Below are positions 1 to 6,890 of a stretch of 23,629 nucleotides of DNA, piece after piece. This DNA is from an uncultured Eubacteriales bacterium (GTDB lineage Bacteria > Bacillota > Clostridia > Christensenellales > Borkfalkiaceae). Numbering within the stretch: position 1 is the stretch's first letter; every line of letters starts with the position of its first letter. The notes below the pieces were generated by a model, which was not told where the DNA came from, made no database searches, and saw nothing but the letters and a program-made list of their open reading frames with translations. Both the position numbers and the translations under genes were made by a program. The DNA is taken from the NCBI GenBank assembly GCA_900547645.1, contig URHP01000022.1, forward strand, positions 1-23,629. Direction: 5' to 3'.

Positions 1-317
1 ATCGCATTCATATAGAAGCCCGTGCCCCCACAGAGCACAGGCAGTTTCCCGCGCGCAATGATCTCTTCGACCACGGGCAGCGCAAGCGTTTCAAAATCAT
101 GCACGGAAAAAGCGTCGCGCGGATCGGCAACGTCGATCAGATGATGTGCAACCCCGCCCATTTCCGCCGCCGTCGGTTTTGCCGTGCCGATATTCAGACC
201 GCGGTAGACGAGCAGCGCGTCACAGGAAACCACTTCCCCGTTCAGCCGCTTTGCACACTCGACCGCAAGCGCCGTTTTCCCCGAGGCGGTTGCCCCGCAG
301 ATCGCAAGAATCTTCAT
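1..317 (-). CDS. miaA: tRNA dimethylallyltransferase MiaA (N-terminal part, cut by window edge)
   Basis: MiaA transfers a dimethylallyl group to N6 of A37 in tRNAs that read UNN codons. It makes the substrate that MiaB, encoded three genes upstream, then methylthiolates. About 105 residues are visible. They start MKILAICGATASGKT, which is the P-loop. DALLVYRG then follows, the counterpart of DSALIYKG in the E. coli enzyme, then IGTAKPT, HHLID and the CGGTGFY segment near the edge. All match the family order. The ATG at 317-315 overlaps the mutL TGA as ATGA, so translation is probably coupled to mutL. The C-terminal two thirds lie outside the window. The family call is secure; completeness of the gene cannot be judged. 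Confidence 0.93.
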   Translation of the reverse strand, partial: MKILAICGATASGKTALAVECAKRLNGEVVSCDALLVYRGLNIGTAKPTAAEMGGVAHHLIDVADPRDAFSVHDFETLALPVVEEIIARGKLPVLCGGTGFYMNA

Positions 318-2203
318 ACGATGCGTTTGAAGAGCTTTTCAAATTCGCTCTTTTTCATTTTGACAACGGCAGGACGCCCGTGCGGGCATTTCATCCCGAC
401 ATCGCCGCCCATCTGTTCCACAAGCGCACGGACTTCGTCCTCCGTAAGCCGCTCGCCGCCCTTCACCGCGGCTTTGCAGGCAGCGGTCGCCAATTTGTCC
501 TTCAGGATCTCCGAAAGACGGATCGCGCGCAGACTCTCCATCGAGGAAAGCACGTCCCCGAAAAACGCATTCAGATCCATTCCCATCAGGTCGGCGGGAA
601 CCGCCGAAACGCGCACGCTCGTATCGCCGAATTCCTCGATCTCAAACCCGATCTCGCGCAGCACGGAAAAATTTCTTTCGAGAAAGGCAAACTCCTGTCC
701 GTTGAGCGAGAGCACAAACGGGATCAGCATCGGCTGCGACGAGACCGCTCGCGCCTCCCAGGAGGCTTGCAGACGGTCAAAGAGGATCCGCTCATGCGCT
801 GCATGCTGGTCGATAAAATACGCACTGTCTCCCGCCTCATAGATGAGATAGGTGCGGAACAATTCTCCCTTATAGACGAGTTCCGACGGATCGATATGCT
901 CCTGCCTTGCCTTTGCCGCCTGTGCGGCAAGCAGCCTGCGGTTCTCTTCAAACGCGTCTTCGGCGGGCGTCTCGGACACAGCGGCAGGCAACGCGGCCGG
1001 CTGACGCACTTCCATGCGGACATCCTCTTCCAAAAAACGCGGCTCATTTCCCTTAGGAATGGTCACGTCAAACGCAAGTTCCCGTTTCGCCTCCGCATAG
1101 CTCATTCCGGCCATTCCGCGCGCCCCGTTCTGCAAAACAATCGGCACGGAATCCTCCGTTTCCCTCTCCTGCGCCTGTTTTTCGGGAGCTTTCGGCGGAA
1201 CGGCAAGATATTCGAGCGCCCGCGAATTTCCGTCCAGAACGGCAGAAACAACGGAATAAACGCTTCCGTAAATGATCTGATTGTCGGCAAAGCGCACGTC
1301 CGCCTTGTTCGGATGCACGTTGACGTCCACCACTTCGGGAGGGACGTCGAGAAATAGCACATAGAAGGGATACTGCCGCTTCATCAGATAGCTGGCATAG
1401 GCATTGGTCACCGCCGCGCCCACCGTCTGGTTGACGACATACCGCCCGTTTACGAACAGGCTCTGATAGGTGCGGTTTGCCTTGTAATAATTTCTGTTCC
1501 CCAAAAATCCGTGCAATTTTATCCCGTGTTTGTCCGCGCGGATCTCGGTGCAATTGGCAAGCGCATCCGCCCCGTACACGGCAACAAGCGCCGCAGAGAG
1601 CCCGTCGCCGAACGAACGGTACTTTGTCTTTCCGTCCGCAATATATGTGAAGGAAATTTCGGGACGGGACAGCAAAAACCGCGCCATGACGCTGCCGATG
1701 TCCGCCTCCTCCTGCGCATCTGATTTGAGGAATTTCAAGCGCGCAGGCACATTGAAAAACAGATCGTCTACCGTGACGACCGTTCCTTTTGCCCCCGCCG
1801 CAGGCAGGACCTCTCCGAGCGAACCGCCCTCGCAGGAAAGTACGTACGCCTCCCCGTCTGCCGTGCGCGAAACGATCTCCATACGGGAGACCGCCGCAAC
1901 GGAAGCGATCGCTTCGCCGCGGAATCCGAGCGTATGAATGAAAAACAGATCGTCGGCCGTCCTGAGCTTGCTCGTCGCATGAGCGGAATAGGCAAGCGGA
2001 AGATCCTCCTTTGCAATACCGCTTCCGTTGTCCGTCACGCGGATGCGCTTTTTGCCGCCCTTTTCGATCTCGACGGAAATTTCCGTCGCTCCCGCGTCGA
2101 TCGCGTTTTCCACCAACTCCTTGACGACGGAATACGGACGGTCCACGACCTCCCCTGCCGCGATCTTGTTATAGACGTTCGGCGCCAAGACATTGATTTT
2201 CAC
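314..2203 (-). CDS. mutL: DNA mismatch repair protein MutL (endonuclease type)
   Basis: MutL couples mismatch recognition by MutS to strand incision. The N-terminal GHKL ATPase is clear: IAAGEVV at 15-20, KELVENAIDAG at 28-38, DNGSGI and GFRGEA. The C-terminal domain carries DQHAAHERILFD at 465-476 and a late CPHGRP, the metal-site motifs of nicking MutL proteins found in bacteria without MutH. The last acidic position of the DQHA motif is Asp here rather than the usual Glu. I chose the GTG at 2203 (629 aa). It follows AAGGAG by 8 nt, overlaps the mutS stop as GTGA, and gives the standard N-terminus MKINVLAPN. An in-frame ATG at 2221 would add six residues that include the ribosome binding site, so it is less likely. 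Confidence 0.96.
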   Translation of the reverse strand: MKINVLAPNVYNKIAAGEVVDRPYSVVKELVENAIDAGATEISVEIEKGGKKRIRVTDNGSGIAKEDLPLAYSAHATSKLRTADDLFFIHTLGFRGEAIASVAAVSRMEIVSRTADGEAYVLSCEGGSLGEVLPAAGAKGTVVTVDDLFFNVPARLKFLKSDAQEEADIGSVMARFLLSRPEISFTYIADGKTKYRSFGDGLSAALVAVYGADALANCTEIRADKHGIKLHGFLGNRNYYKANRTYQSLFVNGRYVVNQTVGAAVTNAYASYLMKRQYPFYVLFLDVPPEVVDVNVHPNKADVRFADNQIIYGSVYSVVSAVLDGNSRALEYLAVPPKAPEKQAQERETEDSVPIVLQNGARGMAGMSYAEAKRELAFDVTIPKGNEPRFLEEDVRMEVRQPAALPAAVSETPAEDAFEENRRLLAAQAAKARQEHIDPSELVYKGELFRTYLIYEAGDSAYFIDQHAAHERILFDRLQASWEARAVSSQPMLIPFVLSLNGQEFAFLERNFSVLREIGFEIEEFGDTSVRVSAVPADLMGMDLNAFFGDVLSSMESLRAIRLSEILKDKLATAACKAAVKGGERLTEDEVRALVEQMGGDVGMKCPHGRPAVVKMKKSEFEKLFKRIV

Positions 2204-4770
2204 TGATATTTCTCCTTCCATTCGGATATGAGCGCGAGCGCCTGCATGGGCGTAAGCTGATTGGCGTCGATCTCACGCAGTTCCTGCCGCAGATCGGGCA
2301 GCGGCTCTTCCGCGGGCTCCTCTTCCTCAACCTGCTGCCCATGCTCGCGGATGCGCTTCTTTTCTCCGCGCTCCAATTCCTTCAGAATGACTTTTGCGCG
2401 GGAAGTGACTTCCTCCGGCACCCCTGCAAGCGCAGCAACTTCCACGCCGAAAGAGCGCGAAGCTCCTCCCCGCACGATCTTTCTCAAAAAAACAATGCTC
2501 CCCGCGATCTCGCGCACGCCGATCTTATAATTCTTTACCCCTTCCAGCTTGCCCTCGAGTTCGGTCAGTTCATGGAAATGCGTGGCAAACAGCGTCTTGG
2601 CGCGCACGTTCTGCGTGAGATATTCAATGACCGCCCATGCGATCGACAATCCGTCGAACGTACTCGTCCCCCTGCCGACTTCATCGAGAATGAGCAGACT
2701 CCTCGGCGTAGCGTTGCGCAGAATGTTGGCGACCTCCGTCATCTCCACCATGAAGGTGCTTCTGTCGAGAATGAGGTTGTCGTTCGCGCCGATCCTCGTA
2801 AAGATGCGGTCGGTCAGCGGCACGCGCGCACGTTTGGCAGGCACAAACGAGCCAACCTGCGCCATGAACGTGATGAGCGCCACCTGCCTGAGATAGGTAC
2901 TCTTTCCCGCCATGTTGGGTCCCGTGATGATCATTGTGCGCGATGCATCGTTATCCAGCGTGCAGTCGTTGGGGACAAAACGCTCTTTGGAGATCGCCTC
3001 CACGACGGGATGCCGTCCCTCTTCAATTTCGAGCGCGCCGTCCTCGGCGATCTCCGGACGGCAATACTTATTTTCCTTGGCGACGGCCGCAAGGGACACG
3101 AGACAGTCGAGCATGGCGACCGCTTCCGCGATCCGCTGGAACACGGGAATGTTCCGGGCGAGCATCTGCACGATCTCCCCGAAGAGATGCTCCTCCAGAC
3201 GGCTCGCCGCATCACTGCTGCCCAGAATTTTCCCCTCCAGCTCCTTCAATTCCTCCGTCGTGTAACGGACGCCGTTCGCAAGCGTCTGACGGGGTACATA
3301 GGAATAGGGTACCTTATCTTTGAAAGAGTTGCTGACCTCGATATAGTATCCGAAGACGCGGTTGAAGCCAACCTTCAGCGTGCGGATGCCCGTGCGCTCG
3401 CGCTCGCGCGTTTCCAGCTCCAGCACAAGGGACTTGCCGTCATCCTTGACCGCACGAAGCTCGTCCAGCTGCGCGTTATAGCCGCGGCGGATATAATTTC
3501 CCTCCTTCAGCGTGGTCGCTTCGGGCGCGATGGCGCTCTCCAGCAATTTGCATATCGGCGCGGTATCGACAAGCTCCGCGGAAATTTCACGCAGAAGCGC
3601 GGAAGAAAACCCCGTGAGCTGGAATTTGAGATTAGGCACAGCTGTGAGCGAGCTTGCAAGCAAAAGGCAGTCCCGCGGCTGGATATTCCCGTTAGATACG
3701 CGCCCCGTCAGACGCTCGATGTCACGAACGCCGCCAAGCATATCTGCGATCCCCATGCGCACGACCGTTCCCTTAAAGAGCTCTTCCACCGCATCGAGAC
3801 GGCGTTCGATCTCACGCTTTTCCAAAAGAGGCGCACTGAGCATGGAGACAAGTTTCCGTGCCCCCATCCCCGTCTTTGTCTTGTCCAGAAGCCACAGCAG
3901 AGAACCGTACTTCTTGCCCTCGGCGTTGTTTTTCAGAATCTCGAGATTGCGCACGGCAGTCGCATCAAGCGACATGTTCTTGCTCGCATCTACAAGCCGC
4001 AGGCGGTTGATATTGCTGAGCGCGTGTTTTTGCGTCTCGCGCAAATACTCCAAAAGCGCGCCGACGGCGCAGACGATTGCAGGGCGCCCTTCCAGCCCCA
4101 GCGCCTCGAGCGAAGCCGTCTTCAGCTGCTCGAGAACGGCGCGCTCCGCCGCAGGCAGGAAAAACGCCTGCGGAAGATAACAGGAAAAGGGCGGCAAAGC
4201 GCCGCGCTGCGCCTCCGCATCGTCCTTGATTTCAAGCAGGAGCGCGTCATTGCAGATGACTTCCGCCACGGAGAGGTTGAGCAAAGAGGACAGCACGCCC
4301 TCTTTCCCGCCCGCCTCGGAAGCGCACAGTTCGCCCGTCGTAATATCCGCCCAAGCCATCGCGTAGCCGTTCTCCGTCTTGCAGGCGCATGCAATGTAAT
4401 TGTTTCGTTTTTCGTCGAGCTGGTTTTCCTCAATGACCGTTCCTGCGGACACGATGCGGATCACGTCGCGCTCCACCATTCCCTTTCCCGCAGTCGGCTC
4501 CGTCAGCTGTTCGCAGATGGCGACGCGTTCTCCCAGCGAAACGAGTTTGGCAATATAGGAATCGGCGGCATGAAAGGGAATACCGCACATGGGCGCACGT
4601 TCCTTCAGCCCGCAGTCCCTGCCCGTCAGCGTCAGATCGAGCAGCTTGGAGACGCGTACGGCGTCATCGAAAAACATCTCGTAAAAATCCCCGAGACGGT
4701 AAAAGAGCACGCAGTCCTTATACTTCTCCTTCATGGAGAGGTAGTGCTCCATCATCGGCGAAAGCCCCAT
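2200..4770 (-). CDS. mutS: DNA mismatch repair ATPase MutS
   Basis: MutS recognises mismatches and small loops and recruits MutL. The 856-residue length is normal for MutS1. The N-terminal mismatch-contact motif GDFYE is at 27-31, with the Phe-x-Glu pair at F29 and E31. This excludes the recombination-linked MutS2. The lever and clamp domains follow. Then come the ABC-type ATPase elements GPNMAGKST (lysine near 623), Walker B LLILDEVGRGTSTFDG and the FATHFHEL switch. The C-terminus ends in an acidic stretch and a helix (LTPMQALALISEWKEKY) typical of the tetramerisation region. A GGAGG sequence precedes the ATG at 4770 by about 7 nt. The gene starts 13 nt after the miaB stop and its own stop overlaps the mutL start. 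Confidence 0.97.
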   Translation of the reverse strand: MGLSPMMEHYLSMKEKYKDCVLFYRLGDFYEMFFDDAVRVSKLLDLTLTGRDCGLKERAPMCGIPFHAADSYIAKLVSLGERVAICEQLTEPTAGKGMVERDVIRIVSAGTVIEENQLDEKRNNYIACACKTENGYAMAWADITTGELCASEAGGKEGVLSSLLNLSVAEVICNDALLLEIKDDAEAQRGALPPFSCYLPQAFFLPAAERAVLEQLKTASLEALGLEGRPAIVCAVGALLEYLRETQKHALSNINRLRLVDASKNMSLDATAVRNLEILKNNAEGKKYGSLLWLLDKTKTGMGARKLVSMLSAPLLEKREIERRLDAVEELFKGTVVRMGIADMLGGVRDIERLTGRVSNGNIQPRDCLLLASSLTAVPNLKFQLTGFSSALLREISAELVDTAPICKLLESAIAPEATTLKEGNYIRRGYNAQLDELRAVKDDGKSLVLELETRERERTGIRTLKVGFNRVFGYYIEVSNSFKDKVPYSYVPRQTLANGVRYTTEELKELEGKILGSSDAASRLEEHLFGEIVQMLARNIPVFQRIAEAVAMLDCLVSLAAVAKENKYCRPEIAEDGALEIEEGRHPVVEAISKERFVPNDCTLDNDASRTMIITGPNMAGKSTYLRQVALITFMAQVGSFVPAKRARVPLTDRIFTRIGANDNLILDRSTFMVEMTEVANILRNATPRSLLILDEVGRGTSTFDGLSIAWAVIEYLTQNVRAKTLFATHFHELTELEGKLEGVKNYKIGVREIAGSIVFLRKIVRGGASRSFGVEVAALAGVPEEVTSRAKVILKELERGEKKRIREHGQQVEEEEPAEEPLPDLRQELREIDANQLTPMQALALISEWKEKYQ
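2212..2217 (-). promoter_or_regulatory. mutL ribosome binding site deciding the GTG start
   Basis: The minus strand reads AAGGAG here, 8 nt before the GTG at 2203. The site lies inside the last codons of mutS. An upstream ATG at 2221 would place this sequence inside the coding region, so the site favours the GTG start. Confidence 0.75.
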
Positions 4771-4783
4771 TGTGTTTCCTCCG

Positions 4784-6082
4784 TTACAGCAATTCCCCGT
4801 AGAGCGACACGCCGTTTGCGCGCGTCACTTTCATCTGTACAAATTCCCCGATGCGATCGGTCTCACTGGCAAAGTACCCCATCCGGCCAAGCGGCTCCCG
4901 CCCGAGATAGAGCCCCTTCTTCGCATCATAATCCTCGCACAGCACTTCGATCGTCTTCCCGACATATGCTTCACTTTTGCGGCGCGTATTTTCGTTGACC
5001 TGTTCGATGAGACGTGCGATGCGACGCTTGGAAACCTCTTCGGGGATCTGACCGTCCATCTGCGCCGCCTTGGTCCCCGTCCTCGGCGAATAAATAAATG
5101 TGAACGCCGAAGAAAAATCCGCTTCCCGCACAAGAGAAAGCGTCTGTTCAAAGTCCTCCTCCGTCTCCGTAGGGAAGCCCACGATAAGATCGGTGGTCAC
5201 CTCCGCTCCCGGGATTTCCGCCCGCAGAAGCGCGATCTTTTCCAGATACTGCTCGCGCGTATACCGCCTGTTCATGAGCGCAAGAACGCGGCTGGAACCG
5301 GACTGCGCAGGCAGGTGCAGCAAATTGCAGATCTTATCATGCTTTTTCATGACGGCGACCAGCCGCGCAGAAAAATCCTTCGGGTGCGAAGTCATGAACC
5401 GCACGCGGAATTTCCCTTCCACAGATGCCACTGCGTCGAGCAGCGCGGGGAAATCCGTCTCGCCGTCCCGGTAGGAATTGACATTCTGCCCGAGCAGCGT
5501 GATCTCCCGATACCCCGCCGCAACCAACGAGCGCACTTCGTCCAGAATGACGGCGGCGGAGCGGCTCTTTTCCCTGCCCCGCACATATGGCACGATACAG
5601 TACGTGCAAAAATTGTTGCAGCCGTACGTGATATTTACCCATGCGTTGGGATAGCTGGTACGGACGGGCTGCGCGCCGTCCTCCGTCTCGGCACGGTCCT
5701 CAAGCAGGGAAACGATCTTCTTTTCCCGCTTTTTCCGTTCTATAAGGTCGGGCAACTCGGCAACGTTGTGCGTACCAAACACAATATCGATAAAGGGAAA
5801 TTTTTTGACGAGCAGCTCCGCCTTGCCGGGTTCCTGCGCCATGCAGCCGCCTACGGCGATCAGCATCCCCTTTTTCCGGCGCTTGAGTTTTTTCAGCGCG
5901 CCGATATTTCCGAACGCGTGATTTTCCGCGTTCTCGCGGATACAGCAAGTATTGAACACCACAATGTCCGCTTCTTCGATCCCGCTCTCTTCCGCGTACC
6001 CTGCCGCGCGCAGAAATCCCGCGATCTTTTCCGATTCGTGGACGTTCATCTGGCAGCCGTATGTGACGATATGATATTTCAT
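4784..6082 (-). CDS. miaB: tRNA-2-methylthio-N6-dimethylallyladenosine synthase MiaB
   Basis: MiaB is a radical SAM methylthiotransferase that converts i6A37 to ms2i6A37 in tRNA. The three cysteines of the N-terminal auxiliary cluster are visible: C10 in TYGCQMN, C46 in NTCCIRE and C80 in GGCMAQ. The radical SAM cluster motif YGCNNFCTYC gives C155, C159 and C162. A C-terminal TRAM-like stretch from about residue 370 ends the 432-residue protein, the usual length. The NTC-CIRE and YGCNNFCTYCIVP spellings fit MiaB better than its relatives MtaB or RimO, and miaA in the same operon supports this. The ATG at 6082 overlaps the TGA of the sirtuin gene as ATGA, so it is probably translationally coupled to it. 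Confidence 0.95.
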   Translation of the reverse strand: MKYHIVTYGCQMNVHESEKIAGFLRAAGYAEESGIEEADIVVFNTCCIRENAENHAFGNIGALKKLKRRKKGMLIAVGGCMAQEPGKAELLVKKFPFIDIVFGTHNVAELPDLIERKKREKKIVSLLEDRAETEDGAQPVRTSYPNAWVNITYGCNNFCTYCIVPYVRGREKSRSAAVILDEVRSLVAAGYREITLLGQNVNSYRDGETDFPALLDAVASVEGKFRVRFMTSHPKDFSARLVAVMKKHDKICNLLHLPAQSGSSRVLALMNRRYTREQYLEKIALLRAEIPGAEVTTDLIVGFPTETEEDFEQTLSLVREADFSSAFTFIYSPRTGTKAAQMDGQIPEEVSKRRIARLIEQVNENTRRKSEAYVGKTIEVLCEDYDAKKGLYLGREPLGRMGYFASETDRIGEFVQMKVTRANGVSLYGELL

Positions 6083-6810
6083 GACTGTTCCTCTTCGGGG
6101 AGAAAGGACGGAAGCGCGCCGAGCGCTTCTCCCACATTTTCATGTAAAACGAGCGTGCATTTGCCGTCCAGAGGCGTCCTGTCGCGGTTGATCAGCACGA
6201 GATCGTCCCCGCGGAAAAAATCGACGAAAGACGCCGCGGGATAGACGGTGAGCGACGTTCCCGCCACAATGAGCGTATCCGCCGAGGCGATCGCATTCAC
6301 CGCGCCCTCCACGACGCGGCCGTCGAGCGGCTCGCCGTAGAGAACGACGGACGGTTTGACGATCCCGCCGCATGGACAGTGTGGAACCCCCTCGCTGCGC
6401 GCGATCTCTTCCGCCGAGAACTTTCTCCCGCAGGAAAGACAGCGATTTTCATGGATGCTCCCGTGCAATTCATACACGGTTTTGCTGCCTGCCGCCTGAT
6501 GCAGTCCGTCGATGTTCTGCGTGACGACGGCACGCAGTCTGCCCGCACGCTCCCACTGTGCAAGTTTCTTGTGCGCGGCATTCGGCTTTGCCCAAAGGGG
6601 CAGCATCTTGTCGCGGTAAAAGCGGTAGAACGCTTCGGGATGCGCATAAAAATACGACGCGCTCAGCATCACCTCGGGCGGCACGTCATATTGTAAGCGA
6701 TAGAGCCCGTCTTCGCTGCGAAAATCGGGAATCCCGCTCTCTGTCGAGACGCCCGCTCCGCCGAAAAAGACGATGCGGCGGCTCTTTTGCACGATCTCAG
6801 CAAGTGTCAT
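6079..6810 (-). CDS. NAD-dependent protein deacylase of the Sir2 (sirtuin) family
   Basis: Sirtuins remove acetyl or other acyl groups from lysines, consuming NAD. The 243-residue protein has the NAD-binding segment FFGGAGVSTESGIPDFRS at 15-32 and TQNIDGLHQAAG near 97-108. The catalytic histidine is H116 in YELHGS. A zinc ribbon is formed by C124 and C127 (CLSC) with C145 and C147 (CPC). Later come KPSVVLYGEPL and AGTSLTVYPA. I chose the ATG at 6810: GGAG lies 7 nt upstream, and a consensus promoter just ahead would start the transcript at about 6823. Longer in-frame starts at 6828 and 6924 lie upstream of that point. This is the first gene of the miaB-mutS-mutL-miaA operon. The acyl specificity cannot be told from sequence. 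Confidence 0.93.
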   Translation of the reverse strand: MTLAEIVQKSRRIVFFGGAGVSTESGIPDFRSEDGLYRLQYDVPPEVMLSASYFYAHPEAFYRFYRDKMLPLWAKPNAAHKKLAQWERAGRLRAVVTQNIDGLHQAAGSKTVYELHGSIHENRCLSCGRKFSAEEIARSEGVPHCPCGGIVKPSVVLYGEPLDGRVVEGAVNAIASADTLIVAGTSLTVYPAASFVDFFRGDDLVLINRDRTPLDGKCTLVLHENVGEALGALPSFLPEEEQS

Positions 6811-6829
6811 AGATTTGCTCCGATACATT

Positions 6830-6858
6830 ATTATAACACAAACCCGCGTTATTTTCAA
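6830..6858 (-). promoter_or_regulatory. sigma-A type promoter of the sirtuin-miaB-mutSL-miaA operon
   Basis: The minus strand shows TTGAAA (6858-6853), a 17-bp spacer and TATAAT (6835-6830). TG lies one base before the -10 hexamer, giving an extended -10. A start near 6823 would leave a leader of about 12 nt carrying the GGAG site of the sirtuin gene (6821-6818). Placement, spacing and match are close to ideal. I found no comparably good promoter on the plus strand for the divergent gene. Confidence 0.85.
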
Positions 6859-6890
6859 CAAAAGCGGACGCATCCCGCGAATTTTTCCGC

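Noticed and set aside
200..225. Altered MiaA motif (DALLVYRG rather than DSMQ-Y-G) as a sign of changed specificity
   Set aside because: The E. coli enzyme has DSALIYKG, so this position varies; only Ser to Ala is unusual, and the protein is truncated here.
2341..4998. Plus-strand open frame of about 885 codons opposite mutS
   Set aside because: Same antisense effect as opposite carB; no recognisable motifs and no ribosome binding site.
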